DNA of 64,000 nucleotides from Hyunsoonleella jejuensis (GTDB lineage: Bacteria; Bacteroidota; Bacteroidia; Flavobacteriales; Flavobacteriaceae): contig NZ_FOFN01000002.1 of the NCBI RefSeq assembly GCF_900111025.1, forward strand, positions 1-64,000, written 5' to 3'. Both the position numbers and the translations under genes were made by a program. Below the pieces are notes generated by a model, which worked only from the letters and a program-made list of their open reading frames with translations, was not told the DNA's origin and did not search any database. The first letter of the stretch is position 1, and every line of letters starts with the position of its first letter. Shown here one piece after another: positions 56,695-64,000 of this stretch.

Positions 56695-57706
56695 AAAAAC
56701 CTTAGATATTAGCTCATCGCCCCATATAGTTAAAGGGCGAAGTACAGAAGACATCATGAAAAATGTAGTATGGGCATTATTGCCAGTTGTATTTTTCTCT
56801 GTGTATTCTTTTGGTTTAAATGCGCTACTTGTCATATTTACGGCAACTTTTGCCAGTGTATTAACCGAGCATTTTTTGTGTAAAATTTCCAAAAAAGAAA
56901 CTACTGTTAATGATTATTCAGCGGTAATTACAGGGTTACTATTGGGGCTTTCTTTACCTCCAAGTTTTCCGTTATGGATGGCTTTTGTAGGTGGTGTTAT
57001 CGGGATTGCATTGGGTAAATATATTTTTGGAGGGTTGGGCTACAATGTATTTAATCCAGCACTTGTGGCCAGAGCCGTTTTGCAGGCCGCCTTTCCAGTG
57101 GCGATTACCACATGGCACCCTGCATTTCTAACCAACCGATTCTCAACGATTTCAGAATCCATACTTACATGGCCATTTATGGAACCTCAATATGATGCTG
57201 TCTCAGGAGCGACCCCACTTTCGGCTTTTAAATTTGATGGCATAACAACATCAACAGCAGAATTGGCCTTTGGTCAGATAAGTGGTTCTACAGGAGAAAC
57301 CTGTGCCATAATTATTGCTTTGGGTGGTATCTATTTAATTGCAAGAAATATGATGTCTTGGAGAATTCCAGTAGCAGTATTATTAAGTGCCTTTTTATTA
57401 AGTGGCGTATTGTATTTATTAAATAGTGAACTATATCCATCACCTGTTTTTATGCTTTTATCTGGAGGATTGATGCTTGGTGCGGTATATATGGCAACTG
57501 ATATGGTTTCATCTCCAATTACACCACTTGGTTTGTGGATTTATGGGGGCATTATTGGTGTTCTAACTATTATTATCAGAATTTGGGGTGGTTTGTCAGA
57601 AGGGGTTATGTATTCCATATTACTAGCTAACGCTATTTCACCACATATAGATTCGATTATTAAAAATCGGGTGTATGGAACCAAACGAAAAATAAAAGCC
57701 ATATGA
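56687..57706 (+). CDS. rnfD: Rnf complex subunit D (RnfD/RsxD)
   Basis: The protein has 339 residues with about nine or ten membrane helices. The covalent FMN site is the SGATPLSAF motif (Thr). Other family features are the SSSPHIV start, GLGYNVFNPALVARA and ATDMVSSPITPLG. It is a membrane subunit of the ion-pumping Rnf complex. Its last bases overlap the ATG of rnfG (ATGA). Confidence 0.94.
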   Translation: MLKKTLDISSSPHIVKGRSTEDIMKNVVWALLPVVFFSVYSFGLNALLVIFTATFASVLTEHFLCKISKKETTVNDYSAVITGLLLGLSLPPSFPLWMAFVGGVIGIALGKYIFGGLGYNVFNPALVARAVLQAAFPVAITTWHPAFLTNRFSTISESILTWPFMEPQYDAVSGATPLSAFKFDGITTSTAELAFGQISGSTGETCAIIIALGGIYLIARNMMSWRIPVAVLLSAFLLSGVLYLLNSELYPSPVFMLLSGGLMLGAVYMATDMVSSPITPLGLWIYGGIIGVLTIIIRIWGGLSEGVMYSILLANAISPHIDSIIKNRVYGTKRKIKAI

Positions 57707-58404
57707 GTGAAGTTGCTAACATGAAAACACAAAACCTTGCCAGTAGTAAAAAAATGTTGTTGGCAATGGTGGGTATTGGTATCATAAGCGCCTTGCTTAT
57801 AGTAACAACTTTTGAATTAACATTACCTCGTGTACAGCGATTAAAGGCAGAAGCTTTAGAAAAGGCGATTTTTGAAGTGCTACCAGGAACTGTTACTACC
57901 CAAGCATTTGGAATAGATGCAAATGGGGAATTATTTAAAATGAAAGAAGGGGATAATACTGAAACAGCTATATATGCCGGATATGATAAAAATAGTAATA
58001 TTATTGGATATGCCATTGAAGCGTCAGGCCAAGGTTACGCAGATATTATAAGAATACTTTACGGATACAAGCCAGATAAGGAAATACTTATTGGATTTCA
58101 AGTTTTAGAAAGTAAGGAAACTCCTGGGCTTGGTGATAAAATTGAAAAAGAGGCACATTTCCTCAACAATTTTAAAGCACTTGACGTGAGTTTATCCAAA
58201 AATGGAAAACTAAAGAACAAGGTAATTACCGTAAAACAAGGCGAGAAACAAAACCCATGGGAAATTGATGGTATTACCGGAGCCACAATTTCTTCAAGAG
58301 CTATAGGAACTATTATAGGAACAAGTACATCAGAATTAGTTCCAATTTTATACAATCATTATAATAAGAATAATCAAAAACCAAAGGAAAGCAATGAGCA
58401 ATGA
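57703..58404 (+). CDS. rnfG: Rnf complex subunit G (RnfG/RsxG)
   Basis: The protein has 233 residues. One N-terminal membrane helix (about 20-42) is followed by a periplasmic FMN-binding domain, with flavinylation motif DGITGATISSRA (Thr). RnfG carries covalent FMN in the electron path to or from RnfC. It overlaps rnfD by 4 nt and rnfE by 11 nt. Confidence 0.94.
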   Translation: MSEVANMKTQNLASSKKMLLAMVGIGIISALLIVTTFELTLPRVQRLKAEALEKAIFEVLPGTVTTQAFGIDANGELFKMKEGDNTETAIYAGYDKNSNIIGYAIEASGQGYADIIRILYGYKPDKEILIGFQVLESKETPGLGDKIEKEAHFLNNFKALDVSLSKNGKLKNKVITVKQGEKQNPWEIDGITGATISSRAIGTIIGTSTSELVPILYNHYNKNNQKPKESNEQ

Positions 58405-59026
58405 TAATGCTTCATCAAAACAAAAGGTAACCACTACTGATGAGTTTATTAAGGGTTTGTGGCGAGACAATCCTGTATTTGTACAAGTATTGGGAATGTG
58501 TCCGGTATTAGCTGTTTCTAATACGGCAGAAAACGCACTAGCCATGGGGTTAGCTACCGCTTTTGTTTTATTGATGTCGAATATTTTAGTCTCCTTGCTA
58601 AGAAATTTTGTTCCTAAACAAGTGCGTATTGCATCGTATATTCTTATCATCGCCACTTTTGTTACGGTAACTGATTACGCCATTCAAGCCATTAGTGTTG
58701 AGTTGCACAAAAGCTTAGGTGCATTCATATCCCTAATCGTGGTAAACTGTTTGATTTTGAGTAGAGCAGAGGCATTTGCCTCAAAAAACACTGTTTGGAA
58801 ATCTATTTTTGACGCTTTGGGAATGGGCTTAGGGTTTACGTTTGCACTGTTTTGCCTAGGGGCCGTAAGAGAAATACTTGGTAATGGCTCAATATTTAAT
58901 ATAGCCCTTTTTCCTGATGGCTTTCAAAGTTGGATAGTAATGATTTTACCTGCTGGTGGATTTTTTACACTGGCAATCTGGCTACTTATAATTAATGGGA
59001 TACAAACAAAAAAAGAAAAATCATGA
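58394..59026 (+). CDS. rnfE: Rnf complex subunit E (RnfE/RsxE)
   Basis: The protein has 210 residues with six predicted membrane helices. Conserved motifs are LGMCPVLAVSNTAENALAMG with Cys for the intramembrane [2Fe-2S] cluster, VNCLILSRAEAFA, and LGFTFALFCLGAVREILG. It forms the membrane electron wire with RnfA. It overlaps rnfA by 4 nt. Confidence 0.94.
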   Translation: MSNDNASSKQKVTTTDEFIKGLWRDNPVFVQVLGMCPVLAVSNTAENALAMGLATAFVLLMSNILVSLLRNFVPKQVRIASYILIIATFVTVTDYAIQAISVELHKSLGAFISLIVVNCLILSRAEAFASKNTVWKSIFDALGMGLGFTFALFCLGAVREILGNGSIFNIALFPDGFQSWIVMILPAGGFFTLAIWLLIINGIQTKKEKS

Positions 59027-59604
59027 ATACAGAATCTTTAGGCACTATTTTTCTAAATGCATGTTTGGTCAACAATTTTGTTTTGGCGTATTTCTTAGGG
59101 ATTTGTCCGTTTTTAGGTGTATCTGGAAAAATGGAAACTGCCACGAAAATGGGTGGAGCTGTAATGTTTGTAATGCTTATCAGTTCTATGTGTGCTTATG
59201 GAATTCACGCTTTTTTAATAAGCATTGGCGCGCCCTTTCTACAACTAATTAGCTATATTGTTGTTATTGCTTCAACTGTGCAGTTAGTTGAAATGTTCAT
59301 CAAGAAGATAAGTCCCGCATTATTTAGGTCTCTTGGGATATTTCTGCCACTAATTACAACGAATTGTGCCATTTTAGGTGTGGCATTATTTCAAACAAAT
59401 AAAGATTACGGTTTTTTAGAAAGTATAATATATGCGCTTGGTGCTGGTGCGGGATTTACATTAGCACTGGTATTAATAGCTGGATTAAGAGAACAATTAG
59501 ATTTCGCTGAAGTCCCAAAAATTTCAAAAGGAACTGCACTAACACTGTTTATAGCAGGTATTTTGTCATTATGCTTTATGGGCTTTGCAGGTTTGGGTGC
59601 ATAA
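59023..59604 (+). CDS. rnfA: Rnf complex subunit A (RnfA/RsxA)
   Basis: The protein has 193 residues and is paralogous to RnfE. It has six membrane helices. The conserved cluster-binding parts are NNFVLAYFLGICPFLGVSGK and TTNCAILGVALF, each with one Cys for the shared intramembrane Fe-S cluster. It is followed 11 nt later by the small Cys-rich gene. Confidence 0.95.
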   Translation: MNTESLGTIFLNACLVNNFVLAYFLGICPFLGVSGKMETATKMGGAVMFVMLISSMCAYGIHAFLISIGAPFLQLISYIVVIASTVQLVEMFIKKISPALFRSLGIFLPLITTNCAILGVALFQTNKDYGFLESIIYALGAGAGFTLALVLIAGLREQLDFAEVPKISKGTALTLFIAGILSLCFMGFAGLGA

Positions 59605-59615
59605 AAAAATAACAA

Positions 59616-59822
59616 ATGGTTAAATCGCTTATCATAGGAATTGGTTTTATAGTAAGTATAGCAGTGGCTTGGGTACTTATACAAACGCTTTGGAAAAAGG
59701 TTTTTAGAGAGGAATATACCCATGATGATGTTTTGGCAGGTAGAAGAAACTGCTCCAATTGCGGCTGTACCACAGTTTGTAAGCGAAAAGAGGAAGGGAA
59801 AATAAATCCTAAAATGTATTGA
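59616..59822 (+). CDS. Small Cys-rich membrane protein in the rnf operon (NqrM- or FeoB-associated-like)
   Basis: The protein has 68 residues. One N-terminal membrane helix (about 4-28) is followed by a basic linker and a cysteine cluster CSNCGCTTVC (C-x2-C-x-C-x3-C) in a charged tail. The size, single helix and Cys cluster resemble NqrM, which matures the intramembrane Fe-S centre of Na+-NQR, and the FeoB-associated Cys-rich proteins. Its position directly after rnfA suggests cluster assembly in RnfA/RnfE. That function is inferred. Confidence 0.7.
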   Translation: MVKSLIIGIGFIVSIAVAWVLIQTLWKKVFREEYTHDDVLAGRRNCSNCGCTTVCKRKEEGKINPKMY

Positions 59823-59850
59823 ATAAAAAATAACAAAAAAATAAAAACAC

Positions 59851-60708
59851 ATGGCACATTTATCAGATTTCGATACCGAAAAACGCTATAAGGCGGTCGT
59901 AAAAGATACATCACGGTTAACTCCGCAAGACAGCGAAGAAGTGCGTGAAATTATACTAGAAGTAAAAGATTCAGAGTTTGAATGCGAAGTAGATCAAAGC
60001 TTTGGAGTATTAGTGAAAGCTACAGGCGATTTTGGCAACACACATCATCATAGGCTTTATAGTGTTGCTGACTTGCCATCTCGAATTAACGGTAATCCAA
60101 AAATTACCATGTTAGTAAAGCGCTGCTCGTATATTGATGATTTCAATGGTGAAGAATATAAAGGTATTGCTTCAAATTATTTATGTGATCGGAAAAAAGG
60201 TGATGAAATCACTGTAACCGGTCCTTTTCAGCTACCTTTTAGAGTTCCGGAAGATACTACCGCTAATATGATACTTATTGGCATGGGTACAGGTATTGCG
60301 CCTTTCCGTGCCTTTATTAAACATATTTATAAAAACGTGAATAATTGGGAAGGTAAAATCCGGTTATTTTATGGTGCTCGTAGTGGTTTAGAACTGCTGT
60401 ATTTAAATGATAAAGACGGTGATCTTACCAACTATTATGATAAAGATACATTTGAAGCATTTCACGCATTGAGCGACAGGCCACATTGGGCGGATTCTAT
60501 TGAGATAGAAAAGGCACTTGAGGAACAAGCTACCGAATTAAAGGAGTTGCTTTCAAAATCTAATACCTATGTGTATGTAGCAGGATATGCAAACATACTT
60601 AGCAAACTCAATACATCATTTTCTAAAATTTTGGGATCAGAAGAAAAATGGAAACTGCGTAAAGCCGAACTTATTGCGGGTAGAAAATGGGCTGAAATTA
60701 TTTTTTAA
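59851..60708 (+). CDS. FNR-type FAD/NAD(P)-binding oxidoreductase of the rnf operon
   Basis: The protein has 285 residues. The FAD-binding domain has the RLYSVADLPSR motif (RxYS). The NAD(P) domain has MILIGMGTGIAPFRAFIKH and a C-terminal AGRKWAEIIF. This is the ferredoxin-NADP reductase superfamily without its own Fe-S domain. In this operon it may pass electrons between NAD(P)H and ferredoxin or RnfB. The cofactor preference cannot be decided from sequence. Confidence 0.82.
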   Translation: MAHLSDFDTEKRYKAVVKDTSRLTPQDSEEVREIILEVKDSEFECEVDQSFGVLVKATGDFGNTHHHRLYSVADLPSRINGNPKITMLVKRCSYIDDFNGEEYKGIASNYLCDRKKGDEITVTGPFQLPFRVPEDTTANMILIGMGTGIAPFRAFIKHIYKNVNNWEGKIRLFYGARSGLELLYLNDKDGDLTNYYDKDTFEAFHALSDRPHWADSIEIEKALEEQATELKELLSKSNTYVYVAGYANILSKLNTSFSKILGSEEKWKLRKAELIAGRKWAEIIF

Positions 60709-60747
60709 GGTTTAGAATCATTTTGTTTAATTAATTTATGAATTAAT

Positions 60748-61611
60748 ATGTCTATCATTACTGCGATTGCCGCACTTGGAGGATTAACCTTGCTTCTAGC
60801 CATAATGCTTATTGTTGCGAACAAAAAGCTCTATGTCTATGAAGATCCTCGTATTGAGCAGGTTGAAGACATGTTGCCCCATGCAAATTGTGGGGCATGC
60901 GGGTATCCAGGTTGCCGACCGTTTGCTGAAGCATTGGTTCATGAAAATACATTACCTGGTAAATGTACGGTTAGTACAGATGAAGGTAGGCAATCAATAG
61001 CAGAATTTCTAGGTGTTGCTTTGGGTGCAGAAGAAAAGCAAGTGGCGCGTCTCGCTTGTGCCGGTGGAACCAACGTTGCTATCAATCGTGCCCAATATGT
61101 TGGAATTGAAAGCTGTCAGGCAGCAACTCTGGTCTCGGGTGGCGGTAAAGGCTGTTTTTGGGGGTGTTTAGGGCATGGTGACTGTGAAGTTGTTTGCGAT
61201 TTTGATGCCATTACAATGAACGAACATGGTTTACCAATAGTAGATATAGAGAAATGTACAGCATGCGGTGATTGTGTGGAAGCTTGTCCCAAAGATTTAT
61301 TTTCTATTCAACCCATAAGCCACAAACTTTGGGTGGCTTGCAAAAACCTTGAACACGGCGAGGCTGTACTTGAAGATTGCCAAGTAGGGTGCACCGCATG
61401 TGGTAAATGCGCCATGGATGCTGGAGAATTGATTACTATGGAAAATAATTTACCTGTAATTAATTATGCTGATAATCATAAAACTAAAAAACCTATTCAA
61501 CGATGCCCTACAGGAGCTATTGTATGGTTAGAGGATAGCGGAGTAGTAATTAAAGGAAAAGAAAGTAGAAAAATTGTTAGAAAGGGCGCCAGATCCATAG
61601 GGAATACATAG
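60748..61611 (+). CDS. rnfB: Rnf complex subunit B (RnfB/RsxB)
   Basis: The protein has 287 residues. The N-terminal membrane anchor (about 3-25) is followed by the four-Cys 4Fe-4S domain (HANCGACGYPGCRPFAEALV). A Cys-rich C-terminal part has ferredoxin motifs CTACGDCVEACP and CQVGCTACGKCAMD, and a further cysteine in QRCPTGAI. It is the ferredoxin-side entry to the complex. It closes the operon, separated from the other rnf genes by the small Cys-rich and FNR genes. Confidence 0.94.
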   Translation: MSIITAIAALGGLTLLLAIMLIVANKKLYVYEDPRIEQVEDMLPHANCGACGYPGCRPFAEALVHENTLPGKCTVSTDEGRQSIAEFLGVALGAEEKQVARLACAGGTNVAINRAQYVGIESCQAATLVSGGGKGCFWGCLGHGDCEVVCDFDAITMNEHGLPIVDIEKCTACGDCVEACPKDLFSIQPISHKLWVACKNLEHGEAVLEDCQVGCTACGKCAMDAGELITMENNLPVINYADNHKTKKPIQRCPTGAIVWLEDSGVVIKGKESRKIVRKGARSIGNT

Positions 61612-61660
61612 AAGTATTGCAACTTAATTTTAATTAATGAGTATTACAAAGCTTGGAAAA

Positions 61661-62326
61661 TTAGCGTCTTGAGATAATATTGTCCTTTTCCAAGGCCTTA
61701 ACCAATTTTTTTACGTGCGAATCAATCACATCAGCATTATTTTCAGGATCAATTAAATCGAAAGTGGCTCTCCATATCAAGGATTCGTTAGTATCTTTTT
61801 TTAAATTGTAAATAGAGGTTTCAATATTGTAAACCTTATACTTGTTATAATAATCCTGTTTAAAATAGGCATCTTGATATGCCAAATAGTATCCGATAAA
61901 TTTTCTTAGATGATAATCAGTTTTTGGAGAATCGGTTGCATACGATTCATTTTTGTCAATACCTTTAACTAAGGATACCAGTACGGTATCATAACCATTA
62001 GACAGCAGTTTATCTACTTGATTTTTGATATCTTTCTCCGTTTGCTTAGAATCAACAAATGATTTTTCAAAAACTACAGAACTTTGTAAAGCTTTTATGT
62101 TTCTGGAATTCAAGGCTTTGACCAACTGAAATTCATAAGTTTTACGGGCGTCATAATTTTGTGTCACACCAACAACCAATATTTTTTCAGGAATAAATGT
62201 TTGGAAATCAGGATTTTTCCAAGTTGTATTTAATTTTGTTGAAGAACAGCTTAGTGCTATTACCATTAAAATAAAGATAAATACATTATTGGTTATTATT
62301 AGTAAATAATTAAATAGCGTTTTCAT
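61661..62326 (-). CDS. Lipoprotein, related to its upstream neighbour
   Basis: The protein has 221 residues. The N-terminal lipoprotein signal ends at a Cys in VIALSCSSTKL. The mature part (TTWKNPDFQTFIPEKILVVG, DTVLVSLVKGIDK, LAYQDAYFKQDYYNKY) is clearly similar to the adjacent gene, indicating tandem duplication. The overall pattern resembles small outer-membrane lipoproteins of the DUF4136 type. No function can be given. Its start overlaps the neighbour's end by 17 nt. Confidence 0.8.
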   Translation of the reverse strand: MKTLFNYLLIITNNVFIFILMVIALSCSSTKLNTTWKNPDFQTFIPEKILVVGVTQNYDARKTYEFQLVKALNSRNIKALQSSVVFEKSFVDSKQTEKDIKNQVDKLLSNGYDTVLVSLVKGIDKNESYATDSPKTDYHLRKFIGYYLAYQDAYFKQDYYNKYKVYNIETSIYNLKKDTNESLIWRATFDLIDPENNADVIDSHVKKLVKALEKDNIISRR

Positions 62327-62975
62327 TTAGATTATGCTCTAAAAACATTGGACTTATAAGTTGCTGTTCTTCTAAAACTACTATAACAAGCCTTACATAA
62401 TCGTTTACGCTTTCAACAACATTTTGTGGATCCATAATATCTATATAACCCTTCCAGATAAGTTCTTTGTCTTTGGTAGGGCAAATACAGTACATGGATG
62501 TTTCGGTATGGTAAACAGTATATTCTTCGTAATAATCTGGATTATAATAAGCGTCTTGATGTTTCAAGTAATCTTCATTAAACTTCTTGTATGTTGCATC
62601 AAAATCATCAAAATCTTTTTTGTATTGAATTTTATCTTCAACACCAATAACTTTGGTAAACAAAATAGTATCAAAGCCATCATTAATAAGTTTTGCTTCA
62701 AGGCTTTTCAATTCTTCTTCAGTCTTTTTTTCAACTACAAATGTCGGTTCAAAAAAGTTTAAACTCATCACAGATGTGATACCCCTTAACGCAAGTTCAT
62801 CCTGTAATTGTTTTTCGAATTTTTGTCTAGCTTCAAGGTTCGAAGTCATACCAACCAACAAAACTTTGTTCGGACTATAGGATAGTATATCTGGGTTTTT
62901 CCAATAGTCAACCAATTCAGCCGAAGAACAACTAAATAACAGTAAACATACTAATGTTATAGATATTACTTTCAT
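62310..62975 (-). CDS. Lipoprotein, tandem paralogue of the next gene
   Basis: The protein has 221 residues from ATG 62975, where the lipoprotein signal begins (MKVISITLVCLLLFSCSS). The frame is open 54 nt further, but that part overlaps the upstream gene and would put a charged tail before the signal. The mature part (DYWKNPDILSYSPNKVLLVG, DAYYNPDYYEEYTVYHTETS) matches the downstream paralogue. The Tyr/Asp-rich region is conserved in both. It is expected at the cell envelope; function unknown. Confidence 0.8.
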   Translation of the reverse strand: MKVISITLVCLLLFSCSSAELVDYWKNPDILSYSPNKVLLVGMTSNLEARQKFEKQLQDELALRGITSVMSLNFFEPTFVVEKKTEEELKSLEAKLINDGFDTILFTKVIGVEDKIQYKKDFDDFDATYKKFNEDYLKHQDAYYNPDYYEEYTVYHTETSMYCICPTKDKELIWKGYIDIMDPQNVVESVNDYVRLVIVVLEEQQLISPMFLEHNLNENAI

Positions 62976-62988
62976 TTTACTAGCCTGA

Positions 62989-63432
62989 TTATTGGAGTAG
63001 TTTTTTTTGTTTTTTGTCTTTAATAACACCTTTAACCATGGTAAATAATTCTCGTTTTAAGGTTCTGTAATTGTTTAGAAACTCACCAATAGAAATAATG
63101 AGCTTACTATGTTTTTCTTTGTATGCCTTTTCTAATTCTATTTGGTTAATGCCATCTACCATTATGGTAAGTTCTCTTTCATGTTCCTTAACAGTTTCTA
63201 TTAATTCATTAGTCTGTTTTTCAACCTTACTCAATTGGGTTACTAAATCTTTACTCTTATTAAAATGTTTAGAATCGATAAGCTGAAGTGTGTATGATTT
63301 TATTAAATCGTTAAAAAACAGTTGTTCGTCCTTTGCGAATTCTAGTTCAGACAACCATTTTTTTGAGGCGTTATGCATGGTCTCAGTACTTAACCACGCC
63401 ACGTATTTTTTATTTATTTTTTTTGCTTCCAT
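62989..63432 (-). CDS. Predicted coiled-coil protein of unknown function
   Basis: The protein has 147 residues, rich in Lys and Glu, with heptad-like patterns from about 70 to 140 (KVEKQTNELIETVKEHEREL). No signal peptide or membrane helix is evident. It lies between the hsp20 gene and the two lipoprotein genes on the same strand, 14 nt before the next start, which may indicate a stress-related operon. The family is not recognised. Confidence 0.7.
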   Translation of the reverse strand: MEAKKINKKYVAWLSTETMHNASKKWLSELEFAKDEQLFFNDLIKSYTLQLIDSKHFNKSKDLVTQLSKVEKQTNELIETVKEHERELTIMVDGINQIELEKAYKEKHSKLIISIGEFLNNYRTLKRELFTMVKGVIKDKKQKKLLQ

Positions 63433-63449
63433 GATTTAAAATTTGAAGA

Positions 63450-63486
63450 GCAGAAAGCGTTACATTATAAGCATAACGCTTTCTGC
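63450..63486 (-). terminator. Perfect hairpin downstream of hsp20
   Basis: gcagaaagcgtta (63450-63462) and taacgctttctgc (63474-63486) form a perfect 13-bp stem with an 11-nt loop, 14 nt after the hsp20 stop on the minus strand. The T run after it is weak, so it may be a terminator or an mRNA-stabilising element. Confidence 0.6.
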
Positions 63487-63500
63487 CCGAGGGAGATTAA

Positions 63501-64000
63501 TTAATCAATTTTAATGACTTTTTTAGCAGGCTCTTCTAGATTTGCTTCTTCTCTTTTAAGTAATTTCACTTTTAAAATACCGTTTTTGTAAGTTGCTTTT
63601 ACGTCTTGATTTAAATCCACTGAAGGTGGAAGCATCATTGATCTTTTAAAAGATTTATAACTAAATTCCTGTCTAGAATACTCATCTTCACTTTCTTCTT
63701 TTTCTAGTTCTTTTTGTCCGCTAACATGTAAAACATCATCTTCAATAGTTACTTCAAAATCTTTTTTATTAAATCCTGGAGCTGCTAATTCTATTTCAAA
63801 ATCATCTTTGTGTTCTTTTACATTTACAGCAGGCATCAAACTATCGTCCTCAAAGAAATCATCCTTAAAAATATCATCAAACCTTACGATATCATTTAAG
63901 TTAGAAGGGAATAATCTACCACCCCAAGGTCTCAACAAATTGTTGCTCCATGGAGTTAATAATTGGTTCTCAAATGGCAACAAACCATTTCTTTTTCTTC
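63501..64000 (-). CDS. Hsp20/alpha-crystallin family small heat shock protein (5' end outside window)
   Basis: At least 166 residues are visible. The alpha-crystallin domain is at about 50-145 of the visible part (PAVNVKEHKDDFEIELAAPGF, LHVSGQKELEKEE, PPSVDLNQDVKATYKNGILKVKL). The frame continues to the window edge as RKRNGLLPFENQL with no ATG; only TTG codons occur near 63983, so the true start is probably beyond 64000. It is an ATP-independent holdase chaperone in the cytoplasm. Confidence 0.9.
   Translation of the reverse strand, partial: RKRNGLLPFENQLLTPWSNNLLRPWGGRLFPSNLNDIVRFDDIFKDDFFEDDSLMPAVNVKEHKDDFEIELAAPGFNKKDFEVTIEDDVLHVSGQKELEKEESEDEYSRQEFSYKSFKRSMMLPPSVDLNQDVKATYKNGILKVKLLKREEANLEEPAKKVIKID

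Overview
The window comes from an AT-rich marine-type Flavobacteriaceae (Bacteroidota) chromosome. The evidence is the gene families (DUF4294, DUF6090, DUF2520, DUF4159, flavobacterial LptD and TamB), several TTG-N17-20-TAnnTTTG promoters, frequent TTG starts and weak Shine-Dalgarno signals. Most of it is housekeeping. No rRNA, CRISPR, IS element or prophage was seen.

Region 1 (about 92-3548) is the most interesting part: an integron-like element. A tyrosine recombinase gene (2481-3548, +) diverges from a short array of genes on the minus strand. Each complete array unit is one ORF followed by a 130-140 bp structured repeat. The first 9-10 bases of each unit are the exact reverse complement of the bases that open the repeat at the end of the same unit (2322-2330 with 1420-1428; 1296-1304 with 503-511; 374-383 with 92-101). 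The matching bases differ from unit to unit, which is the signature of circular gene cassettes with attC sites. The cargo is a DnaQ-type exonuclease-BRCT protein, a DUF6090 membrane protein and a third, apparently non-coding or truncated unit. The recombinase lacks the insert typical of IntI.

Region 2 (3640-18349) is mainly minus-strand housekeeping: CorA, an MscS-like channel, a lipoprotein, Maf, a UbiA prenyltransferase, KdsC, DUF2520, GNAT, a PAQR protein, DUF4294, a THUMP-like methyltransferase, AI-2E, TrmH, DUF4159, RsmE and TsaD. Plus-strand genes for a truncated haemoglobin and an M42 peptidase, and tRNA-Arg(TCT), lie among them.

Region 3 (18552-49321) holds TamB, pfkA-gapA, an N-acetylglucosamine-kinase-like gene, an ABC ATPase, and a three-gene transglutaminase / circularly permuted ATP-grasp / DUF2126 cluster. 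GuaC diverges from a hybrid histidine kinase. RidA and LptD diverge from an N-acetylmuramoyl amidase, MlaD and two Fe-S oxidoreductase genes. An NlpC/P60 peptidase, a thiolase and a 7TM-HD phosphohydrolase follow.

Region 4 (49417-61611) begins with tRNA-Ser(GCT) and tRNA-Pro(TGG) and about 720 bp of apparently non-coding DNA. An energy-conservation operon follows: an unusually long pyruvate:ferredoxin oxidoreductase, rnfC-D-G-E-A, a tiny Cys-rich membrane protein, an FNR-type flavoprotein and rnfB. Together these could couple pyruvate or ferredoxin oxidation to NAD reduction and ion pumping.

Region 5 (61661-64000) holds two related lipoproteins, a coiled-coil protein and an Hsp20 chaperone cut by the window edge, all on the minus strand.
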